Positions 1 through 6,511 of a DNA stretch of 10,677 nucleotides are shown one piece after another. The stretch's first letter is position 1. Each line of letters starts with the position of its first letter. The position numbers and the translations under genes are program-made. This DNA comes from Candidatus Melainabacteria bacterium (lineage in GTDB: Bacteria > Cyanobacteriota > Vampirovibrionia > Obscuribacterales > Obscuribacteraceae): NCBI GenBank assembly GCA_014380105.1, contig JACMKL010000414.1:1-10677 (forward strand), written 5' to 3'. The notes under the pieces are model-generated. The model saw only the letters and a list, made by a program, of their open reading frames with translations, was not told where the DNA came from and made no database searches.

Positions 1-1189
1 CATGCCGACGTTTTAGATTCGGAATAATCCCTTCAAACGGTTTTTTGTATTCCCACATTTCTTTGCCGTCATAAGACTCATGTTTGAGCTTCAGACGCTC
101 TTCACCAGAACCGTACAAGACAGCGTCTTGATGCGCTTTGGTGAGTTCAGTGAAAGGTGTTTTGACAGAAAATTTATAGTGCTTAGCGACTGATTCCAAA
201 ATTTGTATGTAATACGGATTACTGGTTTTTGACCACGGATAAATGGCACCATCGGCAAGCGATTTTTTTGGATCAGGCACCACGAGGCGAGGGTTGACTT
301 CGAAAGTAGAACCTAGACCGTGACAGTCAGGACAGGCACCATAAGGACTGTTGAACGAAAATATTCTGGGAGAAACTTCCGCAAAACTAACGTTGCAATT
401 CGCACAGGCAAGTTTTTCCGAGAATAATAACTGCTTCTCACCCATGTCGACTAAAGCCATCGACTTGCCCCACTTGAGAGCAAGTGAAAGCGAATCTGCC
501 AGTCGAGATTGAATTGTGGTGCGAACAATCAAGCGGTCGATTACGAGCTCGATTGTGTGCTTCTTATTTTTGTCGAGCTTGATTTCGTCTTCCAACTGCA
601 AGGTTTCACCATCAATGCGAACTCTTACAAAGCCCTCTTTGCGCAAATCTTCAAACAGTGATTGATACTCACCTTTCCGTCCGGTCACAATAGGAGCAAG
701 TATTTGTATCTTGGTGCCTTCCGGCAGTGAGAGCACCTGGTCGACGATCTGGTCAATAGTCTGCGGATTGATCAGGGCGTCGCATTCAGGACAGTGTGGG
801 ATACCTGTGCGAGCATAGAGAAGACGCATGTAGTCATAAATTTCTGTAACGGTGCCGACCGTAGACCGAGGATTATGGCTGGTTGATTTTTGGTCAATCG
901 AAATTGCCGGAGACAGTCCTTCGATTGAATCGACATCAGGCTTGTCGAGCTGCCCAAGAAATTGACGGGCATAGGCTGAGAGAGATTCGACGTAACGTCT
1001 TTGACCTTCGGCAAAAATGGTGTCAAAAGCCAGAGATGACTTACCAGAGCCCGAAACACCTGTTACGACCACAAGTTTGTTCTTCGGAATTTCGACTTCA
1101 ACGTTCTTGAGATTGTGCTGTCTTGCGCCTTTAACTACGATCGTATCGCCATCGTGGAGCGTCTTTTTTCCGTTCTTTGTTGTGGCCAT
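1..1189 (-). CDS. uvrA: UvrA, excinuclease ABC subunit A (N-terminal 396 codons, truncated by window edge)
   Basis: UvrA is the DNA-damage sensor of nucleotide excision repair; as a dimer it loads UvrB at lesions. My translation shows Walker A GVSGSGKSS at residues 44-52, then the family signature AEGQRRYVESLSAYARQFL, and SPAISIDQKS with SHNPRSTVGTVTE, which belong to the first ATPase half. A C4 zinc module follows, with Cys262, Cys265 (CANC), Cys286 and Cys289 (CPDC). The region between the signature and the zinc module corresponds to the UvrB-binding domain. Full-length UvrA is about 940 residues, so well over half, including the second ATPase, lies beyond base 1. I chose the ATG at 1189 because MATTKNGKK leads directly into the conserved VKGARQHNLKNV. 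GGGGA sits only 3 bases upstream, and a TTG five codons earlier is a weaker alternative. It is the last gene of the minus-strand block. No frameshift is seen in the visible part. Confidence 0.97.
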   Translation of the reverse strand, partial: MATTKNGKKTLHDGDTIVVKGARQHNLKNVEVEIPKNKLVVVTGVSGSGKSSLAFDTIFAEGQRRYVESLSAYARQFLGQLDKPDVDSIEGLSPAISIDQKSTSHNPRSTVGTVTEIYDYMRLLYARTGIPHCPECDALINPQTIDQIVDQVLSLPEGTKIQILAPIVTGRKGEYQSLFEDLRKEGFVRVRIDGETLQLEDEIKLDKNKKHTIELVIDRLIVRTTIQSRLADSLSLALKWGKSMALVDMGEKQLLFSEKLACANCNVSFAEVSPRIFSFNSPYGACPDCHGLGSTFEVNPRLVVPDPKKSLADGAIYPWSKTSNPYYIQILESVAKHYKFSVKTPFTELTKAHQDAVLYGSGEERLKLKHESYDGKEMWEYKKPFEGIIPNLKRRH

Positions 1190-1330
1190 GATTCCCCGGC
1201 ACAAAGTGCCTTCCAAAAGTTTTTGCCCAAAACTCAATCAATTTAGAATCATAGCCCGAAATTATCACAACCGCTCTTTCGCAATGGCTGTGCTTAACGA
1301 TCAGGGCGATATGTTACGAAACCGACTAGT
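1190..1330 (-). promoter_or_regulatory. uvrA leader with short perfect hairpin/palindrome at 1198-1210
   Basis: This 141-base gap separates the kinase stop codon from the uvrA start. A perfect interrupted palindrome, GGCAC-AAA-GTGCC (1198-1210), lies directly against the putative ribosome-binding bases (1193-1197) of uvrA. It could be a small RNA hairpin or an operator. On the minus strand a TATGAT-like -10 candidate can be read near the middle of the gap, but no good -35 is at the right distance, so uvrA may have its own weak promoter or be read through from the kinase. I see no terminator for the kinase gene here. The structure is observed; the regulatory role is inferred. Confidence 0.3.
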
Positions 1331-2794
1331 TCAGCTAGGAGATTGAGGTGGGTCGGCTGAAAAATCTGTGTGAAAGTTTTCGTGCTCTTCAATTTGTGTG
1401 TGAGTCGGATGCTGTTTGTGCTTGGCACGATTGATCGTGTCGTACCAGAGCACTCCCATGGTGACAACGCCCAAAGACAAACCTAGAAAGAGAGAAAACA
1501 GTAAGACTTTGATGATTACCCCGTTGTAAGTCGGCTTCTCTTCATATCGAATGCGCGAATATCGCGATCCACTTGTGCGCGCGTCACTTCCTGAACCACG
1601 CGCACGAGTATGGGTGGTGCGCATATTGTCGCGATTGTACTCGCGACTGACTTCAACGATTTCGTCATTCTCTTCGGCATACAAGACATCAGTATTGCGG
1701 TCGGCGCTGCGGTCACGCGTACGGTCACCAGTGCGGTCAGCAGGACGTTTGCCAGGCTTAGGCGGAGCTTCTTCCAGGCGTGGCTGATCCAGCGGTCGAG
1801 TAGGCTTCTTTTTAGGTGTAGGCTCTGCTGATTTGTGTAAATCTTCAAGCATTTCTTCAACACGCTGATAGCGCTTATCAGGCTCTTTTTCCAGCGTGCG
1901 CATAATTATGCGCTCTAATTTCTCAGGAATGAACACATTGGGATTAGCTGACGATGGTGGTTTCGCCGGCTCTCCAATTTGTTTGGACATAGTCTCTACA
2001 TAGTTTTTTCCAAAAAATGGTACCTGTCCGGTCAGTGCTTCGTACATAACTATGCCTAGAGAATAAATATCAGAGCGCTGATCGAGCTGACTGCCCATAC
2101 ATTGCTCCGGACTCATATAAATAGGACTTCCCCATACTTCACCCATGCGAGTAAGACGTTGCGCTTCTTCCTCGAATCGTGCAATACCGAAATCAACAAC
2201 TTTCGCAAAGTCGCTCTGTTGGCGCGTTTTCAGGAGCATTATGTTGCCTGGTTTTAGATCGCGGTGGACGAGACCTTGTTTATGCGCGTGTGCCACTGCA
2301 CCGAGCACTTGCATGAAGATGGTCTGAACACGCTCGACACTGAGCAATTTTTCTTTCTTCAGTGCATCACCAAGACTATCGCCGGTCAGAAAATCCATAA
2401 TGAAGAATGGCTGTTTACGGCTGGTTTTGCCATAATCGTGAATGCGAACAATGTTTGGATGATTTAAATAAGTGAGAGTTTCGGCTTCGCGCTGAAAACG
2501 CTTGACTGTCAATTCATCAGTTGCGGCCTGCATGCGCAAGGTTTTGACAGCATAAATTTTGCCACTCTCCAGATGTTTGGCCATATAGACGACACTCATG
2601 CCGCCCATCCCTATAGTCTGCAAAACGTAATAGCTGCCCATGCCGTGAAGGGTCTGCCCGACAAGGAGATCACGAAAATTAGAAGGTATGCGGATACGAT
2701 AAAAAGTTGGATGCGCAAGCACGCGTTGACCACCTATCGCGTCAATCGTGCGTATTAATTGCCTCGGTTTGCCTTGCATCATATGTGGTGGCAC
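1331..2794 (-). CDS. Membrane-anchored eukaryote-like Ser/Thr protein kinase (PknB/Hanks type, no PASTA domains)
   Basis: This kinase should phosphorylate proteins on Ser/Thr at the inner face of the membrane. A Hanks domain spans about residues 54-320. The glycine loop is G62-M-G-G-M-S-V-V-Y70, the ATP lysine is K84 in AVK, the catalytic loop HRDLKPGN is 177-184 (D179), DFG is 201-203, SPIYMSPEQ is 223-231 (APE position) and SDIYSLG is 241-247. All key residues are present, so it is predicted active. A basic, proline-rich linker (about 325-420) contains a DRxx tandem repeat, then one hydrophobic helix (about 425-450) and a short hydrophilic tail of about 35 residues outside. PASTA or other sensor domains are absent. 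The start is uncertain: GTG 2794 is the longest, with ATG 2782 and 2779 in frame and no strong ribosome site; the first 40 residues precede the conserved LLVGQTL and look unlike kinase. It follows the DUF445 gene by 34 bases, probably in one transcript. Confidence 0.94.
   Translation of the reverse strand: MPPHMMQGKPRQLIRTIDAIGGQRVLAHPTFYRIRIPSNFRDLLVGQTLHGMGSYYVLQTIGMGGMSVVYMAKHLESGKIYAVKTLRMQAATDELTVKRFQREAETLTYLNHPNIVRIHDYGKTSRKQPFFIMDFLTGDSLGDALKKEKLLSVERVQTIFMQVLGAVAHAHKQGLVHRDLKPGNIMLLKTRQQSDFAKVVDFGIARFEEEAQRLTRMGEVWGSPIYMSPEQCMGSQLDQRSDIYSLGIVMYEALTGQVPFFGKNYVETMSKQIGEPAKPPSSANPNVFIPEKLERIIMRTLEKEPDKRYQRVEEMLEDLHKSAEPTPKKKPTRPLDQPRLEEAPPKPGKRPADRTGDRTRDRSADRNTDVLYAEENDEIVEVSREYNRDNMRTTHTRARGSGSDARTSGSRYSRIRYEEKPTYNGVIIKVLLFSLFLGLSLGVVTMGVLWYDTINRAKHKQHPTHTQIEEHENFHTDFSADPPQSPS
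1691..1738 (-). repeat. Four-copy 12-base coding tandem repeat in the kinase linker
   Basis: CGGTC recurs at 1698, 1710, 1722 and 1734, exactly 12 bases apart. Read on the minus strand, the 48 bases encode four tetrapeptides, DRTG, DRTR, DRSA and DRNT (kinase residues 353-368). The unit keeps the reading frame, so copy-number change would lengthen or shorten the cytoplasmic juxtamembrane linker without breaking the gene. The alternating charges plus Thr/Ser make the segment flexible and a possible autophosphorylation site; that role is inference. Confidence 0.75.
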
Positions 2795-2828
2795 CGTCCG
2801 TGACCAACTATTTTCTCAGCAGGCTTCC

Positions 2829-4121
2829 TTAAGGAGCAACGCAATTGATCAAAATCTGGACGAATCCGAGCAATATTCCAATTGCACCGCCGAAGTATTC
2901 GAGAGCTTGAAGTTCTTTGCTGCAAATTCGTTTTACCAGGGATTCCATCTGCTCAGAGCTAAACAAATCAATTTTGTTGGCTATCAAAGCATACATTCCC
3001 AAAGCGGGAATTGCCTTCTCAAGTAGAACTCCAAGCTCGCGTTTAAGGTAAGAATAGGCAAAAGTGGAAATACTGCGCTTGGCTCGCTCCAAAAACGGTG
3101 CTGGGATTGATTCTGGGTTAAAACGGATAATCGCGGAGCGAACCGTACCCATACCGGCACCCTCGCCCACCTTGACAGCCTCCATTATTGAGGCGCGGTT
3201 GTGAAGTAAGAAATTTTCCACGAAGCTGACCACGTTGCCTTTCAGTTTCGCAATATTTTGGAGCGGCATGGAGCGCAGGTCGAAGTTGGCGATTTGCAGT
3301 GCGATTTGATCGCGAATTCCAAAACGTTTCACCAGGTCACCGATAATTCTGTGACTTTCTTCCGGCTCTTTCTCCAGGAAATTGCGCCACTCATAGCAGA
3401 CGCGTTTGATGCCGATTAACTTTGCCAAAATCTTATAAGGACCGCCGGCGTGAGCCTGAATCGATTCGTCTAAGGCATTGATATTTTGAGGTGATAGGAG
3501 CGTAATCAGAGCGTTGCGCACTTTCTCCGGAGTGATGAAAGCTTCCATCAATCGAGAGGCGATTTCAGTCGACTGCTCGAGCGAAATTCGCATCGGCAAA
3601 ATCATGTGATCAAAAATCTTTTCAACAATCACCTGGACATTGCGATCACGCTTTTTCTCCAGTCCATCAATTGAAGATTCAACCAAATGTTGAAGGATGG
3701 CAGGGCTCAATTCGGCAAGTTCGGATGCCAGTCGGTGCAGCTTTGAAGTATCGCGAAATTCCTTTAAAACTGCGTCAATGAAAGCGTCAGTGGTCAGGTA
3801 CAAATTCTGCTCGATAAGCAGCGTCTCGACTTTCTCGGTAATGTCAGCCGGGGTCAAAAGTGTATCTGTGACGGTGGCTGCCACTGCTTGCGCCAATTTA
3901 TGCTTACGCTTTGGGAAAATCCCTGGCGTCAACGGAATAGCAATTTTGGTGCCCGGGTAATACCAGGTCTGGTATGGATGGAAAAGTGCTCCAACAGCCA
4001 TTCTTGTTGCTATCCAACCATGCAAGCCGTACAACATCGGCGGCGCAATTAATTTGTATGCGATAGCCGCAGGGCTCACAAACAGAGGGTGGAAAAACTG
4101 AGCTAAGCTGTTAGGTTCCAT
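2829..4121 (-). CDS. DUF445 family protein (YheB-like), membrane-associated
   Basis: This 430-residue protein matches the DUF445/YheB pattern as I know it. An N-terminal segment, GLHGWIATRMAVGALFHPY (about 32-50), corresponds to the family's glycine-rich membrane segment ending in F-x-P. PGIFPKRKHKLAQAVAATV (about 66-84) is followed by the LLT motif. A long, helical, charged middle follows, and then a C-terminal hydrophobic stretch, GGAIGILLGFVQILIN (about 411-426), typical of the family's end. The biochemical function of DUF445 proteins is not established, though membrane association is expected from the two hydrophobic ends. The start ATG at 4121 places the family motif near the N-terminus; the upstream ribosome site is weak. 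It is the first gene of the minus-strand block, 34 bases before the kinase, so a functional link such as being a kinase substrate is possible but unproven. Confidence 0.85.
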   Translation of the reverse strand: MEPNSLAQFFHPLFVSPAAIAYKLIAPPMLYGLHGWIATRMAVGALFHPYQTWYYPGTKIAIPLTPGIFPKRKHKLAQAVAATVTDTLLTPADITEKVETLLIEQNLYLTTDAFIDAVLKEFRDTSKLHRLASELAELSPAILQHLVESSIDGLEKKRDRNVQVIVEKIFDHMILPMRISLEQSTEIASRLMEAFITPEKVRNALITLLSPQNINALDESIQAHAGGPYKILAKLIGIKRVCYEWRNFLEKEPEESHRIIGDLVKRFGIRDQIALQIANFDLRSMPLQNIAKLKGNVVSFVENFLLHNRASIMEAVKVGEGAGMGTVRSAIIRFNPESIPAPFLERAKRSISTFAYSYLKRELGVLLEKAIPALGMYALIANKIDLFSSEQMESLVKRICSKELQALEYFGGAIGILLGFVQILINCVAP

Positions 4122-4428
4122 AGTAAAAAAATCGCCTGAAGTGCCATTGAATCGGCAGACCTAAAAAGGCCGGAAAAGTTGCCGTTAGTTATTAACTGTT
4201 CAAGTTTACTCTCGACAGCAACCTTATATCGATTTATACCAGGCAAATCGTCAGGTGGGTGGCACTTACCGAAGCAAATTTGCGCAGTGTCTCTTTTTAA
4301 CTGAGTTTCTGAGGGCTCGCCCTCATATAATGACAGCTGCTCTAGAACAGAATGCTGGAAACGCACTTAGCGCCAGACTTTTACTGACCAGACACAAGGT
4401 TTTATCTATCAATTTGAATACTTTGAAT
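4122..4428. other. Divergent intergenic region between the DUF445 and TPR genes
   Basis: About 307 non-coding bases lie between two genes transcribed away from each other, so promoters for both directions are expected here. On the plus strand TATAAT occurs at 4326-4331, just after a hairpin-forming GAGGGC-TC-GCCCTC (4311-4324). On the minus strand TATAAA (complement of 4233-4238) and TATAAG (complement of 4223-4228) are -10-like, but I found no matching -35. Weak open frames cross the region on both strands (minus 4103-4366; plus in-frame extension from 4255). Neither has family motifs or a good ribosome site, so I treat the region as non-coding. Confidence 0.5.
4326..4331 (+). promoter_or_regulatory. 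Candidate -10 box (TATAAT) for the TPR gene pair
   Basis: A perfect TATAAT lies about 100 bases before the preferred TPR start at 4429. It overlaps an in-frame ATG at 4330, so if this is the promoter that ATG cannot be the start. No convincing -35 lies 16-18 bases upstream (the bases there read GAGTTT). The hexamer match is observed; promoter activity is inferred. Confidence 0.3.
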
Positions 4429-5391
4429 ATGCAATCAATCCCCTTTAGAGCATCGACAAATAAGCGTTTTCTATATTTTGCAATTGGCTCAGCGCTTTTC
4501 ATTTCGCACTTTGACAACACAATTTTCGAAAGTTTTACTCAGCCAGCACTTGGCAAACCACAATTTTTTGCGAAAAAAGATGAGTCGCAAAAATATTTAG
4601 ATGCTGGACGTCAATTTTTTCAAGCAGGCGCATTCAATCCTGCCGCCGAGCAATTTCGCACCGCGGTCGAGAAGAGCCCCGAATCAGGTATTGCACACTT
4701 TGAATATGCGCGCGCCTTATGTAGAGCCGGCAACGAAGATGTCGGCGTGGCAGAATTTTTGCAAAGTCTGACGCTGGACGGCACATTGCTTGATGCGCGT
4801 AAAGAGATGGCGGCGATACTAATGAAACGCGGCAGCTACGATGAAGCTGGCGGGCATTTGCGGACAGTAGTGCAAGCCCAGCCAGAAGATCTCGATGCGC
4901 GAGGAAACCTGGGAATTTGCATGCAGCACATCGGCATGATCGACCAGGCAATAGAACAATTTCGCTATGTAGAAGCCAAACGAGGCGACACGGTAGAATC
5001 ACTTTTCAATCTGGGTGTCACTCTCAGAATGAAAGGTGAAATTGACGAAGCAAAAGAAAAGTTGGCAAAAATACTTTTGCTAACGCCAAAACCCAATGAT
5101 GGTCAGCTTTCTCTAGCATATTCTGAGCTCGGCAAGTGCATGCTTAGTAAAAAAGACACGCGCTCGGCAATAGGTCTGGAAAAACTAGCGATAAAGTATT
5201 TACCTGCAAATTACTGGGCTTACCTGACTCTCGCCGAAGCGCTTGAGAAGGAAGGCAAAGAAACAGAAGCTCTGGACGCCTTGCGCCAGGCTGTACAAAT
5301 CAATCCTAAGGCTCCCGAATCAAGAGCCGCAATAGCAAGGCTGCTCGAAAGTAAGGCAGCCACCAAAAGACAGAAGTTGACTGTGAGGTAG
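4429..5391 (+). CDS. TPR-repeat protein with signal-like/anchor N-terminus
   Basis: This is an approximately 320-residue tetratricopeptide repeat protein. TPRs are helix-turn-helix pairs that form protein-binding scaffolds. From ATG 4429 the N-terminus is MQSIPFRASTNKR followed by FLYFAIGSALFISHF, a basic-then-hydrophobic pattern of a signal peptide or anchor with no obvious cleavage site. Repeats begin near residue 55 (YLDAGRQFFQAGAFNPAAEQ) and run on with about 34-residue spacing, for example GNLGICMQHIGMIDQAIEQF, SLFNLGVTLRMKGEIDEAKE and YLTLAEALEKEGKETEALDA, to near the C-terminus. I chose 4429 because it gives a signal-like start. Earlier in-frame starts (ATG 4330, GTG 4255) add up to 58 residues of unlikely composition, and none has a good ribosome site. 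The next TPR gene begins 9 bases after this stop. The specific partner is unknown. Confidence 0.8.
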   Translation: MQSIPFRASTNKRFLYFAIGSALFISHFDNTIFESFTQPALGKPQFFAKKDESQKYLDAGRQFFQAGAFNPAAEQFRTAVEKSPESGIAHFEYARALCRAGNEDVGVAEFLQSLTLDGTLLDARKEMAAILMKRGSYDEAGGHLRTVVQAQPEDLDARGNLGICMQHIGMIDQAIEQFRYVEAKRGDTVESLFNLGVTLRMKGEIDEAKEKLAKILLLTPKPNDGQLSLAYSELGKCMLSKKDTRSAIGLEKLAIKYLPANYWAYLTLAEALEKEGKETEALDALRQAVQINPKAPESRAAIARLLESKAATKRQKLTVR

Positions 5392-5400
5392 TAGAACCAA

Positions 5401-6210
5401 ATGAGATACCGCCAATTATTGACTGCTATAGCTCTCTCGGCGCTGATTGCGCCAAGCGCGGTAGCCGTCAATCAAGACGAAGAAGACATCAAGAATGCAA
5501 TATTTCGCTATGAATCGGCGGTAGAGCAGAATCCAAGCAACACCAAAAACCGGGTCAGATTGGGCAGAGCCTATCTGATGCAAGGGGAATTGAAGAAAGC
5601 AGAAGAGCAGTTTAAAGAAGCAATTAAGCAGCAGCCGGCAGAATCCGATGCGCACTTCGGTCTGGCGCGTACATTGATGCGTGAAGGCAACATGGTTGAG
5701 GCAACAGCTTCAATGAAAGACGCCGCCAAGCACGATCCTAACAATCCAGATGTTCATCACAGACTGGGCCAGCTCCTGTTGCGCATGGACAAACCTGACG
5801 AAGCGGTCGCTTCATTCCGCCAAGCAATCAAGCTCAATGCAGACCACGCTGGCGCTCACCGCGACCTCGGTGCCGCATTAGGCACTCGTGGTGACATTGA
5901 GGCACAGATTGAAGAAGAGAAAAAGGCTGTCAGCCTGACCCCTCAGGATCCTGATGCCAATTTTTATCTTGGCACTGCATATGCGATGTCAGGCAATGGC
6001 GCTGAAGCAACTAAATTTTTGCAACGATGTGTTGAGTTAGATAAGAAAAATTCTGAAGCTCACCGCATGTTAGCTGGCGTTCTGGCGTCAGAGCACCGCT
6101 TTGCAGAGGCTGTAAAGTCTGCGCAAACCGCATACGAGCTGGCTCCCGACAACAAAGCTTGCAAAGACACTTTGGCAAAAATTAAGACTGCTGCAGCACA
6201 AACAAAGTAG
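5401..6210 (+). CDS. Exported TPR-repeat protein
   Basis: This 269-residue protein has a clear Sec-type signal peptide: MRYRQ, then the hydrophobic stretch LLTAIALSALIAPSAVA, with an A-V-A cleavage motif near residues 20-22. The rest is about six TPR units at 34-residue spacing, each with the usual G/A-x-x-x pattern, for example RLGRAYLMQGELKKAEEQF, RLGQLLLRMDKPDEAVASF and YLGTAYAMSGNGAEATKFL. It is probably periplasmic or on the outer face of the membrane and should mediate protein-protein contact; its partner is unknown. GAGG (5385-5388), inside the end of the upstream TPR gene, is the likely ribosome site, 12 bases before the ATG. The 9-base gap implies co-transcription with the upstream TPR gene, and the two look like diverged tandem paralogues. 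A T-rich run follows the stop, without a strong hairpin. Confidence 0.88.
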   Translation: MRYRQLLTAIALSALIAPSAVAVNQDEEDIKNAIFRYESAVEQNPSNTKNRVRLGRAYLMQGELKKAEEQFKEAIKQQPAESDAHFGLARTLMREGNMVEATASMKDAAKHDPNNPDVHHRLGQLLLRMDKPDEAVASFRQAIKLNADHAGAHRDLGAALGTRGDIEAQIEEEKKAVSLTPQDPDANFYLGTAYAMSGNGAEATKFLQRCVELDKKNSEAHRMLAGVLASEHRFAEAVKSAQTAYELAPDNKACKDTLAKIKTAAAQTK

Positions 6211-6373
6211 TTCTTTTTTCTTTATCTAAATTCGAAAACCGCACCCCGTGTGATTTTGGGGGAGCGTGCGCCACCGCTAGTCAAGGTGCTGGCAACCTTT
6301 GTGCGATTAACGGGCGAGCTAACTGCCTTTGATAAGGTTAACTACATAAGGGCTGCACGTTATTGCAAATAGC

Positions 6374-6379
6374 TATAAT
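6374..6379 (+). promoter_or_regulatory. Candidate -10 box (TATAAT) for ftsZ
   Basis: A perfect TATAAT sits in an A/T-rich stretch 133 bases before the ftsZ start. The bases 17 upstream (6351-6356, GGCTGC) do not resemble TTGACA, so it would be a -10-dependent or activator-assisted promoter. The hexamer is observed; use as the ftsZ promoter is inferred from position. Confidence 0.4.
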
Positions 6380-6388
6380 AGATCTTAC

Positions 6389-6419
6389 GATAGCCTAGTC
6401 GAAAGCCTATCGACTGGGC
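6389..6419 (+). promoter_or_regulatory. Two mutually exclusive hairpins in the ftsZ leader
   Basis: Bases 6393-6401 (GCCTAGTCG) pair with 6411-6419 (CGACTGGGC) in nine consecutive pairs, including one U-G pair, around a 9-base loop. Bases 6389-6393 (GATAG) can instead pair with 6407-6411 (CTATC), which uses part of the same sequence. No T-tract follows, so this is not a Rho-independent terminator. It may affect ftsZ mRNA stability or be an inverted-repeat protein site. Confidence 0.4.
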
Positions 6420-6511
6420 CTTTGGTGCGCAGTATTTTCTGCGATCCTATTCCATTGTCCAGCTTCTAGTAAGGTATTTCAGTCATATATATTCCATGAG
6501 GGCTACGCGTC

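Larger units (their letters stand above)
6211..6511 (+). promoter_or_regulatory. ftsZ upstream region: structured, promoter-bearing leader
   Basis: This stretch of 301 bases has no credible gene. It begins with a T-rich run (6211-6224). Several small hairpins can be drawn: AAGGT/ACCTT (6283-6287 with 6295-6299), a 9-base-pair stem at 6393-6419, and CGCAG/CTGCG (6428-6432 with 6439-6443). A TATAAT at 6374-6379 would start transcription around 6386 and place the latter two hairpins in a leader of roughly 125 nucleotides before ftsZ. The ribosome site of ftsZ, GAGGG (6498-6502), closes the region. I recognise no known riboswitch or small-RNA family. Confidence 0.5.

Noticed and set aside
1516..1863. 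Overlapping open frames on both strands across the kinase linker
   Set aside because: They are frame shadows caused by the repetitive Arg/Asp/Thr-rich coding sequence of the kinase; none has a ribosome site or family motif.
4103..4366. An 87-codon minus-strand frame upstream of and overlapping the DUF445 gene
   Set aside because: It needs a GTG start, has no recognisable motif or ribosome site, overlaps the next gene by 19 bases in another frame and fills the expected promoter region. It is more likely a chance frame.
4255..4428. N-terminal extension of the first TPR protein from GTG 4255 or ATG 4330
   Set aside because: The added 25-58 residues show no conserved pattern, and the extension pushes the signal-like segment away from the N-terminus. 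It cannot be fully excluded.
6211..6300. Possible terminator or small RNA just after the second TPR gene
   Set aside because: The CCCC/GGGG pairing near 6244-6262 is short, mismatched and not followed by a T-run; the T-run at 6211-6224 precedes it. No known small-RNA signature was recognised.
6283..6345. GGTGCTGGCAACC, reminiscent of part of a SAM-I riboswitch core
   Set aside because: The remaining conserved parts (the AGAG/GAGGGA strand and the downstream GGTGCTAATTCC-type segment) are missing, and ftsZ is not a usual SAM-regulated gene.
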